A stretch of DNA of 64,000 nucleotides from assembly GCA_022559845.1 (NCBI GenBank), contig CM040125.1, positions 203,090,102 to 203,154,101 of the forward strand. The letters run 5' to 3'. Below, piece after piece: positions 22,086-33,984 of this stretch. The stretch is from Amorphophallus konjac (lineage: Eukaryota; Streptophyta; Magnoliopsida; Alismatales; Araceae). The notes under the pieces were generated by a model. The model was given only the letters and a program-made list of their open reading frames with translations. It did no database searches and was not told the DNA's origin. Within the stretch, counting starts at the first letter, position 1. Each line of letters opens with the position of its first letter. The position numbers were made by a program, and so were the translations under genes.

Positions 22086-23464
22086 TGTAGCGACCCGGAT
22101 TTCGGATACTCGGCATACCTGGTAGGACTACCGGATACACGTGATACCGCATGGAACCCGCGAGGCCTCCCAAGAGCGGGATAGCTCCGAAGGGAAAAAG
22201 GCACGTGTAGAGTACATTGAAGCCACAGAGATAGTACAGTAAGCAATTAGATTTCATTAGATAGGTTTGCTAAAGTAGTAGAAATAAAATTACTTTTTAA
22301 TTAACAGTTTCAAATTAACCATTTGGACAGAGGCGGTCTGTCGCAAAACCGCGACCCTTGCCGACTCTCTATACCTGATGAACGCGGTTGCCCTAGACCG
22401 CGATCAGATGAACGCGGTTACTGGTGGACCGCGTTTAGTTCGAAAAATCGTGAACGGCGGGAAAAACAAGGGGAAGGCCGAATCGGCCCGTACCACGCCC
22501 CATTCACGCCGTAGCGCAGGGGAAACAAAGCCTCACGACGAATAACAACTTCTGGAGGTGAAAAACCCCACATACATGCATTAAAACAAGAGATTGAGGC
22601 GATTTGAGCAAATCGACCCTAAATGGGTCACCGAGGTTCCCGGACTCCTACCGGCCTCGAATGACCACCGACCAACACGAAACAAGCATGGATGGGATCC
22701 TAACATCCCCACGGTCAGTTCAACACTAACCGATCTACGATTGGTTGCCGTTTTCCGGTGAACCCTACAAAACCCAAAAATCACGGTTTAGGCAAACCAA
22801 GCCCAAACTCGGCCGTTTCCTTGCCGAACGACGTGCAATGGCAGAGAAAACAGAGAAGAAGAAGTGAGGAACCGTCACCCTACCTCCACCAAAGAAACCG
22901 TGCCCCAAAGGGACTAAACTGCATCAAAAACCGTGCCACGAATCGAACCATCGACTTTCAATCCACCGTTCAGAATCGCGCCCAAACTGCACCGATTCTC
23001 GCTCCATCACGCGCCTCGGCAACTCCCCGACGTCGCCACCTCGCCCCTGGATCGCTCCGTCTGCAGCCCGGAGGCGACGGGGTGAGAGAACGAGAGAGAA
23101 CGGGAGAGAGAGGGAGAGAACACGAGAGTGAGGAGAGAGAGAAGGGGGGGTAAATAAATAGGAAATTTGGAATTTTCTTAATTTCTGAAAATCCGTAAAA
23201 TGCGCCGAAAATGCACTAATTCAAAAAAATACGTAAAAATAGTCGAAACGACCGGCTCGGAGAGTACATCGTCGCTGCAGCATCCACGAGTCGAGGAACT
23301 GACAGGTAAACTCACCGTAGAGTTCCGTAACTAGTACGAGAGAAAAACCCACAGATCGTAAAACTCAACTCGGAAGCCACCAAAGCGAACCGAAACTCAC
23401 CGAAACCAATCCAAAAGATTTAATGAAGATCCAGCAAGACCTATCAAGGATCCAGGGCATTACA
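22086..23464 (-). repeat. 3' LTR of D, internally deleted (1.4 kb)
   Basis: It matches the right LTR at both ends but lacks about 2.5 kb (equivalent of 25729-28254). The join lies at about 22322, where ACCATT meets TGGACAGAGG. It keeps three CGGTC dyads (22330-22440), a GA-rich tract (23085-23150) and the AT-rich end. Confidence 0.9.
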
Positions 23465-25490
23465 TCCTCCCTTCCTTTAAGAAATTTCGCCCTCGAAATT
23501 AAGGACTAATAAAGGAGAAGCAGGGAAGAACAACCCAACAACACAACCACAAAAACAACACAAATCTCGAGAGAACACAATTCAGAGGAACACTGTCAGA
23601 TCATAATTACAGGCACACACTCAGGATCTCAAGGCAACAATCCACAAAAGAGCTCGGTACCCAAGTGAGCACAATTCTGACACCTCCGAAACAAGGCAAC
23701 GTCGCTTACGTCTCACAGGACAGGAGACACGACTGCCACAACAACAAACAATCGAGAAACACAACGACAGGCACGGCGAGTATCAGCTTAACCAAGGGAA
23801 CACAATCTCAACAGCTGACAGCTCGACGACATCATCGGCTCTAGTGCCAAAGGCAACAAGGAACACCTGGCACACAGGACGCCAACGACAACAGCACCGG
23901 ACCAAAAAGCACAATCAAGTCAGCACTCACTCAGGCATCACGTCTGATCGAGTCGCAAGCTAACTCCAAGGAAGAAGAGTACAGCAAAGCTACTGACAAG
24001 ATCACGGTCCAAAACAGAAACACAAAATCATAGAGAAACAGCACTCACAGAAACAACACAGTGGCAGCACCTGCAGGTTTTCGATTCCACTCTGAACACA
24101 GAACCGTGGAACACAACTGCAAGCAGGGTCACATCAAGGCACAGGAACAGCTGAGCACACGACCACAAGGAACGGGTCACGCATCAGACTGCTCACCAAG
24201 AGAAGACCCACAATAACAAGAAACGACAACAATCTCGGGGGACGCAACTCAAGGACCACAAACATGCCTCGAGAGCACAACACCCAAGAAAAGGAATGTA
24301 GAGCAAAGGGTACTCGATCAGCAGGAATGCCGACAAATTCCCCAATACTCGCAAATGCCAATGCCAACACCGGAAAACCACCAACAACAGCACGACAACA
24401 GACAACATCAAGGCACAAGAAGCCAAGATGAAGTCACATCAAGAAGAAACATATTTCTCGACCAGTGGGTAGCCAACCCACACACTTCCGCTGCACTCTC
24501 AACAACGCGCACAGGCAACAGAACAACCTCGGTAGTCGCACCTCAGCACACACCAGCGCCATCGCAATCGACAAAGATCACAAATCACACGCCACGAGTA
24601 CCGATCTCGCGAACAACCAATCACAAGGAGCCTAAGTGCAACAGGAGAAGAGCACCAGCTTCAGCACAAAGCACAAGGAAAGCATCGATCTCAGTTTACC
24701 TTCACGTCCCGAAAATGATAAATGATCCCTCACCATACATCGGCCACTGGACACGGCACGACAACTACGGTACGCGACAGCTCTTAACACCATCATGGAG
24801 TCCAAAGCCAAGCAACCGTATAGCAGAGAGCAGATCAGGCTCAAAACAAAGCTGTCCACACTTAAGCAGACACAGGACAAAGGCATCACCAAGACAGCAA
24901 TCCAAAGCAAACCTCAAAAAGATTCCTTCAGAAGGGATGAGAAGCAGGAAGCTCAACCACCAAAGCTCACCAGGAAGGAAAATCCTACCTTGCCTGAGCA
25001 ACTTCTCCAACACGGAATCAAATCGAGCACTTCAACAGAAGCGAAACACATCAGGAGCTGAACAGACTCAAGCCAGGACGACCAAGACAACGTAAGAACG
25101 TGTATGGTCATCAAACCAAGGCCAAAGGTCAACAGCAACCTGAACAACACACGGAGAAAATCTCGAACAACGTCCTGCAGATTCAAGCCTTTCGGCGAAC
25201 ACTGCCAAGTACAACATGATCGAGACAAACACAACGATGAAAAGAAACACCTCGTCACATCCTGACGAGAGCAGAACCATCTCGTACAGTACTAGAACAG
25301 CACGCACAAGACAACACACACAAAAAACAACGCGACAAAAGATCACAAACCGCAGCCAGCTGAAGACTATACTGGACTTTCATGACTCTGGAAACTGTAT
25401 ATCTCAGATTCCCATGTACTTCACACGACAATGCTCTGATAGCTCAGAAAAGAACTCCAAACATCTCAGAACACTGCTCTGATACCAATC
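23465..25490 (-). other. Noncoding internal region of D
   Basis: Between PPT and PBS lie 2.0 kb that are A- and C-rich on the plus strand. Long open frames occur on the plus strand (for example 24355-25095), but they run antisense to the element, are low in complexity and match no domain I know. I see no zinc knuckle, protease, RT or integrase motif on either strand. Confidence 0.75.
25476..25487 (-). other. Primer binding site of D
   Basis: On the minus strand TGGTATCAGAGC lies three bases after the LTR end, complementary to initiator Met tRNA. Confidence 0.9.
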
Positions 25491-28400
25491 TGTAGCGACC
25501 CGGATTTCGGATACCTGGCATACCCGGTAGGACTACCGGATACACGTGATACCGCATGGAACCCGCGAGGCCTCCCAAGAGTGGGAAAGCTCCAAAGGGA
25601 AAAAGGCACGTGTAGAGTACATTGAAGCCACAGAGATAGTACAGTAAGCAATTAGATTTCATTAGATAGGTTTGCTAAAGTAGCAGAAATAAAATTACTT
25701 TTTAATTAACAGTTTAAAATTTACCATTATAACCCAGAGTCAGTCCAAAGCTAAAGACAACAAGTCTAGCACAGTACAGTCGACAGAAAGAAAAGACGTA
25801 CCAAGAAGTCGGGAGAAGCCCGACGCAGGTACCAGCTGGCAGCAACGGTACGCAATGAGCACGCGCACCAGGAACCACGTGGAAGCAGACGAACAATGCC
25901 ACCCCACCTGAAAAGCAGGGGTGAGCCACGTGTCACTGGCTCAGTAGGGGTCACGCGGATCCCCACTGAAAAACACGCAGTAACACGGAACAACAACAAC
26001 AAAACAGCAGGTGTAGTAAAGCAGGAAACTACACTACAAAGCTGTAAAACTACGCTACAAGCAGTAGTAAATAGACGGGAAGTAGGAGTAGGGAACAAGT
26101 AAGAAAGGGGGAAGAATCCGCGCTAGACAAGCGGCGGCCGAACTAACCTCGGCACCCCAACCTACTCCAAGCAACGACAGAAAGGCGACTCTGATTTGGC
26201 AAAGTCAGAAGTTACCGATCTGTCGACCCAACACCAGGTCTGAGATGAAGACCTACAAGAACAGACAAGAAGGTCTAGAAAAGACCATATAGACGACCGA
26301 CAGACTCGATCACACACACACGACTGGAATGTCATGCACACTGCCCCACGCACGACCAGAGCATCATGCATGTGACAGAAACACTGACCTTGGGCACAGC
26401 CACGGAAAGGCCAACCCAGACAGGTCACGACGCACAAGAAACGCTGAGAGTCAACGGTCAAGTGATAGGAGTACCCTCACACTAGAAGAATAGCCAGTTG
26501 CATCCACTGACATCTTACACTGCGCCACAAGTGTCACGTCCACCCGACCGTGTGCAGCACGGGGGAGACTAGACACACCAAGAACCAGGTCCAAGGAACA
26601 ACAGTCCCAAGGAAGAACGGCAACTACGGACAAAGGACCGCAGTACCACAACTGCAAGTGACTAGTCAGGGCCACGCCCGTCGGCGCAAGTCCCCAGTCC
26701 CTGACTATGTGTGCACACACTGACCACTACCTAGGCCAGGCCTCTAGCTAGTATTCCCCTCGGTAGGACGCTACTACTGGCCGGGGCCCACAGAACTAGC
26801 TTAAAAATCGTGTAACGGGAAACTGCCCGTCCACCACTCCCGGTGGGTGACGTACTAAAAAAAAGCCTACGTCACAGGCTACGACTAGTGGAGGTTCACA
26901 AGGCACGGACTCCAAAACACACAAGTGCTAGAGTACAGACAGTCTAAGGAAGCCCTGTCACACGTACTACAAAGCACCACTGGCAGTACAACCACTGCCA
27001 ACAGACTCTGGACCAGGCAACTAGACCTACCACGTAACGATCCCGAGTCGAACGACTCAAAGGCAAGATCGTCACAGACAGCGGAACAAGCTGCCAATCG
27101 GTCTAATCCTAAGCCACAAGAAACGACACTCCGCAGGAAACAACTCACGGAGACCTGAGGGAACACCGAAGACCCTCAGCACACGCCTGGACACGTAAAC
27201 CAAGGTAATGTAGTACCTTGAGACATCCAGAACCAGTGTCTTGAGCTGGACAAAACCGCCAAGACACCCACACACAAGGTCGCCTGTCAACCCCTGGGTC
27301 ACCCCGGGTTGACCGAAACCCAACCAAAGACATGCACAAGAGTAGGATAGAGAATCCTACCACAAGTAAGAAGACTCCTGGCTACCTTACAACGTAGTCC
27401 TAGCCCTCATAGGACGTCAAGAGACATCCACGGGACAACGGGCAGACCACAAGGCCAAGCCAAGACAAGCAGAAATCGGAACGGTGGGGAAACAACACTC
27501 TGGGCATAGACGATCCACCACTCGGCCACCAGACAAACCTAGCAGTCAAGGAGGAACATGCTACGCACACAGAGACGAGAACAATGGCGGTCACAGATGA
27601 AGTCGTTAGGGAACTGTGGCAGTCAGGGAGTAGACCGCACTCAGTCGACCTCAAACCGACTCATCTGGAGAACCACTGACACCCAGACACCGTCCTAAAC
27701 AACTCAACAGACAGACACGGGATAGCTATCACGGCCAACAGACTCAATTCTAGACTAGGTCTAAAACCATGGTAACACAAAAATCGAGGTAGACCACAAG
27801 CTACCCAGACCACTCCCTCAAGACGGGAAAGCAAGGGAAACCATACACACATGCGGGGGAATCCCACCGCACACACGCCAACACACAGCGACTCGATCAA
27901 GCGTAACACAAAGCCTGAGATACACGCACTCAGGGGCACGCTAATCAAAGCCACACGGCACTTCCCGACATCCCAAAATATGGGCACGGAACCCATGGGG
28001 TGTCCGGGACACTCACAAGGCCGAGGGTCAACCATCGGACCACAACCGGGTCGACCGGAGACCAAACCCATGCAATCGAAACAACTTACATAGTCACGGT
28101 CACCTGGGGACCGCGACTACACAGTCACGGTCTCATGAGGACCGTGACTAGACAGTAGCGGTCACCCCAGGACAGCGACTATCCGAAAGCAAAACGGTGG
28201 TAGCGGTCATCTGAAGATCGCGACCAGACAGTCACGGTCGCCATCAGACCGTGACTGGACAGAGGCGGTCTGTGGCAAAACCGTGACCCTTGCCGACTCT
28301 CTAGACCTGATGAACGCGGTTGCCCTAGGACCGCGATTAGATGAACGCGGTTACTAGTGGACCGCGTTCAGTTCGAAAAATCGTGAACGGCGGGAAAAAC

Positions 28401-29398
28401 AAGGGGAAGACCGAATCGGCCCGTACCACGCCCCATTCACGTCGTAGCGCAGGGGAAACAAAGCCTCACGACGAATAACAACTTCTGGAGGTGAAAAACC
28501 CCACATACATGCATTAAAACAAGAGATTGGGGCGATTTGAGCAAATCGACCCTAAATGGGTCACCGAGGTTCCCGGACTCCTACCGGCCTCGAATGACTT
28601 CCGATCAACACGAAACAAGCATGGATGGGATCCTAACATCCCCACGGTCAGTTCAACACTAACCGATCTACGATTGGTTGCCGTTTTCCGGTAAACCCTA
28701 CAAAACCCAAAAATCACGGTTTAGGCAAACCAAGCCCAAACTCGGCCGTTTCTTTGCCGAACGACGTGCAATGACAGGGAAAATGGAGAAGAAGAAGTGA
28801 GGAACCGTTACCCTACTTCCACCGAAGAAACCGTGCCCTGAAGGGACTAAACCGCGCCGAAAACCGCACCGTGAACCGAACCGTCGGCTTTGAATCCACC
28901 GTTCGGGATCGCGCCCAAACCGCACCGATCCTCGCTCCATCACGCGCCTCGGCAACTCCCTGACGTCGCCACCTCGCTTTTGGATCACTCCGTCTGCAGC
29001 CAGAGGCGACGGGGTGAGAGAACGAGAGAGAACGAGAGAGAGAGGGAGAGAACGTGAGAGTGAGGAGAGAGAGAGAAGGGGGGGTAAATAAATAGGAAAT
29101 TAGGAATTTTCCTAATTTCTGAAAATCCGTAAAATGCGCCGAAAATGCACTAATTCAGAAAAATATGCAAAAATAGTCGAAACAACCGGCTCGGAGAGTA
29201 CTCGTCGCTGCAGCATCCACGAGTCGAGGAACTGACAGGTAAACTCACCGTAGGGTTCCGTAACTAGTACGAGAAAAAACCCACACGGATCGTAAAATTC
29301 AACTCGGAAGCCACCAAAGCGAACCGGAACTCACCGAAACCAATCCAAAAGATCCAATGAAGATCCAGCAAGACCTATCAAGGATCTAGGGCATTACA
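25491..29398 (-). repeat. 5' LTR of D, full length (3.9 kb)
   Basis: It starts on the minus strand at 29398 (TGTAATGCCC) and ends at 25491. It has an AT-rich start, a GA-rich tract on plus (29014-29085) next to TAAATAAATAGG (a possible TATA region on minus), then eight consecutive dyads of CGGTC type (28092-28370). About 2.5 kb of sequence with few T on plus and no coding signal follows. The 2.5 kb absent from the other LTR includes five of the eight dyads. Confidence 0.9.
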
Positions 29399-30624
29399 TT
29401 CAAGGCTAACAAGATGCCCTAATGAAGGTCCATCATTTTTATGCTATCCAGGGGGTGCTGAACCTCTCCCCTGACTTGTATCGTCTTGAGGATGACGAAT
29501 AACAATTTTGTACTCCTTCACCAATAATAAGATTTACTTCTTTCGCCTCTTTCATTTTTTCGAATATGGAAGGTCTTTGTTCCCTTCTCTCCTTTCGGTC
29601 TACTCGATTTTCTTTTTGATGGCATGCCATGAATGGGGGCTTTGATATTCCCTCTGACGCTTGAACTCCTTTGGGGAATGTTGAATGTCGGTGAAATCTC
29701 CTTGTGAAGTGGTAGGTGTCGACTGCCACGATTCTCAGGGTCATCTGCCTAACTTTCTGATGAATGGTAAGGGGAAATACCTTCTACGTACGCGACGCGT
29801 CCTCTCTTGTTTCCATATCATCTTTCTAAAGCCATGTTGCCATAGGGCTCAGAGTCTCCTTCAGGGGGAAAGTCCCCCAAAAGTTCTTGCATCCGTGTGG
29901 GAGGGCCCCCTGAGGTTGCCAAGCCTCTAATAGAGGACAGTGGGAAGGACGACACCTCTCAAGACTACAAAAGGGCTTACGAGCAAGGTTACCTTCAAGG
30001 TTGGAAGGATGTGCTGGCGTCGCTCCCATGCTTCCGCAACGACCACAGACTATTGTGGCGCTCTCCTGGCGCATCCACCCCTACGGATGATGACTGAGGT
30101 CCCTTGTATCCCTTTGGCTCATAATAAAATTTTCCTTCTTGGCTTTCTTTGCTGTGTGTGTTTGTCTTGGTTATTGTCTCCATTTGGATGTTAACGTGAC
30201 GATCGTAGCAGGTAGGATTAGTCCTCGACCAAGCTGAGCTTAGGTCGACCATGAGACTGAGCGTGATTCGTGATCTATCGTAGCTTTTCTGACGAGAAGG
30301 CAAAGTAAGATGGACCACAGAATCCAACTTTCTTCTGTCAAGGAGGGATGCTAGGGCGCTGTCCTTTAGAAAGTACCTCGAAGGGCACACCTGTGGGGCG
30401 GTCAGTGGATCACCATAATGTTCTTCAAAAAGAGTTGAAAGGAGCCCTAAAACGACCGTTCCCTAGTTTCTAAGGGGCGCATCTGGCTCTCTCTTGAGAA
30501 AGAAGCGATGCCCAGGCGCCATCCTCTAGGAAGTACATCGAGAGGTACACCTATAGAGCGTCCAGTGGTCTTTTGTCGTATTCGTGACCAATAGACCAAG
30601 AAATGACCCGCTCCGTGTTAGAGG
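29399..30624 (+). other. Unclassified region E, right part, with a duplicated short frame
   Basis: After the TSD of D the interrupted frame continues (HHFYAIQGVLNLSPDLYR) to a stop near 29500, followed by AATAATAAG. A second homologous frame (29897-30097) contains SQDYKRAYEQGYLQGW and ends TPTDDD, followed by AATAAAA at about 30121. Between them a minus-strand frame (29439-29744) is open but unrecognised. At about 30340-30420 and 30505-30580 a sequence containing GGCGCYRTCCTYTAGRAAGT is repeated. No transposon domain is recognised. The paired frames, each followed by a poly(A)-type signal, suggest tandem duplication of a small gene or of an LTR segment. Confidence 0.45.
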
Positions 30625-30979
30625 TGTAGACATGCCCAAATTGACATTATCTTGAGCACATCTCCTATCACATTGTAATGCCCCAATTTGACCATCAAAT
30701 CGACTTATTTGAGTGGGTTTCCTCATGTTTTCTAATTATTCAGTTTTCCTCAGCTTTCCCCTATTTTTCCCTATTTTTTCATATTTGTTTAGGATTTTTC
30801 TCTAATTTTTTGGGACCTTTTTGAATTCGCGTCAGTGCCAGTGGATGCCACTTTTAATTAACATTAGCCTATTTGATGCCATTTTTAGAAATTAAAATAA
30901 TGTTCAGCCCGGCCTGATCGTGGTCTCCTAAGTGATCGCGTTCTTTAGGACGCGGTTGCCCAGGCGACCGCGTTCAACA
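30625..30979 (+). repeat. LTR F, left segment
   Basis: It starts TGTAGACATGCC, matches the start of the solo LTR at 16436 (minus), and is interrupted at 30975-30979 (CAACA) by element B. It contains two CGGTC-type dyads at 30915-30979. Confidence 0.85.
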
Positions 30980-33892
30980 TGTCACGCCCAGAGCGCGGAA
31001 GGAACTCGGGATTACGCGATGAGTTTATATCATTCATGTCAATCAGAACACAAGATAAATTGACGCCAAAGACAGAGTGCGCTAAAATAGAAATAACCAA
31101 GTCCAATTTTATTCGTCAAACTCAATATTCCAAAGTACAACTTCCAAACTTGCAAATATTCCATAACCACTAGACTCAATAAAGGAAAAATTACAATGAT
31201 GACTCAAGAAAATAGAAAGACTTGACTCGATAATTCATGTAGATACCCGACCGGGATAGCTCTACGCTCATTACTCTTGGCCATCCCCATCCGATTGAGC
31301 CTCGTCATCGGAATTACCTGAAAAATTAAGGGAAACACTAGGTGAGCGTACGCTCAGTAGGGATTACATCTCAATATCAAGCTTGCTTTAAGTAAATTAC
31401 ATAGTATATGAAAGTGCAAGTATAGCTATTCATGAATGAACTCAAGATAATCTCAAGAGGGGAATAACAAGAAATAATAAAGATGAACTAGCAAGATTTC
31501 AAGACGAATCATGTAACGTTAACAAGGAAATCGAGTTTGTAATATCAAGTCATATCATAAGATTTGGCTATTTAATGTAGCAAGTAAATACCCATTCCGG
31601 GCCACGTAAGTCACGTCATGTCATGTCAAGTCAAGTACGAGATGTGGAATGCCATAGATTAATCTAGAAAGTCATGCACTTCGGTGCAATGCCATACCGT
31701 GGTTAATATAGCTCCCATGGGCACAAGTACTTTTGGGTGCTCCTCCCGAGACCAGACCAGGCCCCATTAACACCAAGCATTGAGTCATATAAATATCTAG
31801 ACATCCACTATAGTTTATAGCCATTAGAGTTCCAAAGGAATAAGCCATTGTAGGAACATTAAGGTACATTTAGGGAGTAGAGAGTTCAAGGACAGAACCT
31901 TATGTAACGATGACATGGCGATAAATCTCTCATAAAAACCAGACACTCATGAATCTGGGACAATTTGCGTCCACTCAGGCCGTCGCCAATTGCAGAATAC
32001 GCGTCCACAATAGTGGCTGCCAATTCTGTGAACAATGTAGGCACGAAGGAAATCGCGTCACCTGTGACAGACGCTAATTCCTATATAGCGTCAACTGCAC
32101 TGGATGCTAATTCCAGATAGTGACAGGACTCTCACAGAGCACCATAACAGCGCTCTCTGATGGCTAGGGCGTCATGTTTCTTCAGAGTGACTTGACAAGC
32201 ATGATTTTCAGGGTTTTTAGGGTACAACCTACTCGACCATCTTGAGGGATTCCAAGGCTAGCGGAGACTCACATGGGACTTATGGAAAGAATTTTCAATC
32301 TGACGGAAGGAATATCCGATGGAGGGTCATTCAATCTCCAAGAAATAGGGTGACAGTATGAAAACTCGTGAAACAGGGACCCCATCTCGGCCATGAGACA
32401 GCAGTGCCAATAGACCCGCGGTATAGGTCAAAATCTGATAAAACTGTGAGGCAAGAAATAGCGTCAAAGCAGGAGGGTGTTGATTCATAAATTCATGTCT
32501 CTTCAAAGAGGCACCAATTCTAGAATTAACTATCATTAGATAAAAATTGTATTAATTGGCATCCGTGTATAGAGGCGCCATATCTTTAATTAGCGTCCAT
32601 GTGACAAACGTAAATTTAGGATTTTCAGGTTATTTTAATTTTAATAAATTTAATAGGAATCAGCGTCTCTATAAGGAGGCGCTAATTCTGTAATACACGT
32701 CTGCTCAAGCAGACACTATTTCTTTTCTGTATACATGGCAATAGGCATTAGGCAAATATGTTCACAGATACTAAACCCTATTCATTTCTTTAAGAATAGT
32801 GTGAACCACTTTGATGTGTATGAGGATTTTTAAAGATCAGAGTACATGATAATTAAGAGAAAAATATAAGGATCCTAGAATCATGCTCATACAGACTTTA
32901 CAGATTAGGGTTTCATACTTATTAAATTTTGAACATGCGTTATTTATTAAATATGCTGAAAGAAATAGCGTCAGGGGTAGTGGGCGCTCATTAATTGGCG
33001 TCGATCAGGCTATCGCTATTTCAAGAAATAACGCCCTTCTGGACAGGCACCGATTAAATAGCGTCCAGTGTTCTGGCTGCTATTTTAATGTAAAATAGAA
33101 AGCTATGTAAACGACGTAAAAACATGCAGAGAACATGGAATCATGAACATGACTTCAAGATGGATGCAATTTGCATGCAGGTTTCAATTATTAACGGGGT
33201 TTTACTTGAGATATTGAGAACACCTACCTTGATTGGTTTTGAACGGGGAGAAAAGATCGGAAGAAGAAAAAGCAAATAGCCCGAACAGGGAAGAAGAAGA
33301 AGATACGGGCTTCTTCCCGTTCATAGTAACGGCCGCAACAGCACGCACTCGAATAGGAAGCAGAAGGAAGAAGACTCCACGGCAACAACAGCAAGCCTCC
33401 TTCAACACACAATAGCAATAAGCTCTGCTCATTCAGGGGTTCTTATTTATACAAGTTCCCACCTTCTGAGCCCTAATACGTGCATGGAATCCTAGTCTGT
33501 ATAAAACTTCCTAGGATAAACTCTATCCCTCCCTTCCAGCAGTCGCTTACCTTGTATGATCAGGGAGTAAAAGTCCCATGCATGGCCGACTTCATCCGTT
33601 CGAACACTCTAATGGATTTAGTATTGGGCCTTTCTATGTACAGGGAACTTTGGCCCATTTTTTGGTTTTCTAAATGGGTTTATACGAAAAAAAAGGAGTT
33701 TTGGGTTTATTTTTAAACGTGGGTTTTTGGCTTAATAGTGAGTTAGGCCTATTTATAGGTTTTCCTTAATTGGGCTTCTTACAAGAGTTTGACTTTTGGG
33801 TTTTAATGTTTTATGTCTAATGAAATCACTTTATGCTCCTTTGTCTATTTAACTATGTTACCCATTTTCTATATTTTATTTGGGGTGCTACA
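30980..33892 (-). repeat. 3' LTR of gypsy B, full length (2.9 kb)
   Basis: It starts on minus at 33892 (TGTAGCACCCC) after the PPT and ends at 30980 (GGGCGTGACA). It has a TATA box on minus at 33444-33451 (TATAAATA), GCGTC-type dyads at 31970-32110 and 32560-33070, and a segment 31343-32743 that the other LTR lacks. Confidence 0.92.
33444..33451 (-). promoter_or_regulatory. TATA box of gypsy B 3' LTR
   Basis: TATAAATA on minus within CTTGTATAAATAAGAACC. It is conserved in the 5' LTR at 46385-46392, so it is the likely LTR promoter. Confidence 0.6.
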
Positions 33893-33910
33893 CCCTCCCC
33901 CACTTAAAAG
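33893..33910 (-). other. Polypurine tract of gypsy B
   Basis: On minus CTTTTAAGTGGGGGAGGG ends directly at the LTR start, the same form as in A1 and C. Confidence 0.85.
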
Positions 33911-33984
33911 AATTTGGTCCCCAAATTCAATTGCATAGATATACAGAGAATGTATATTACCTACTACTGGAATAGTTCTGGGCA

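Larger units (their letters stand above)
22086..29398 (-). mobile_element. Large LTR retrotransposon derivative (LARD-like) D, complete ends
   Basis: Both LTRs start TGTAATGCCC and end GGGTCGCTACA on the minus strand, and the element is flanked by TSD TTCAA (22081-22085 and 29399-29403). The minus orientation is set by the PBS next to the right LTR (25476-25487) and the purine tract next to the left LTR (23465-23481). The internal region is only about 2.0 kb and shows no gag or pol. With a 3.9-kb LTR and a short noncoding core it fits the LARD class, which depends on proteins of other elements, likely chromoviruses sharing the same PBS. It interrupts region E. Confidence 0.9.

Noticed and set aside
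22758..23153. 131-codon frame in the left LTR of D
   Set aside because: It ends in a GA-microsatellite translated as Arg/Glu repeats, and the homologous right LTR region is broken differently, so it is not a conserved protein.
24355..25095. 246-codon open frame on the plus strand in the D interior
   Set aside because: It lies antisense to the element in A/C-rich DNA that lacks T-containing stops, has low-complexity Gln/Thr/Ser/Asn content, and shows no domain. Several overlapping frames on both strands are equally open.
27661..28071. 136-codon minus-strand frame in LTR D
   Set aside because: It has Cys/Val/Ser-rich composition typical of translated LTR sequence and no recognisable motif. 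The other LTR lacks the region entirely.
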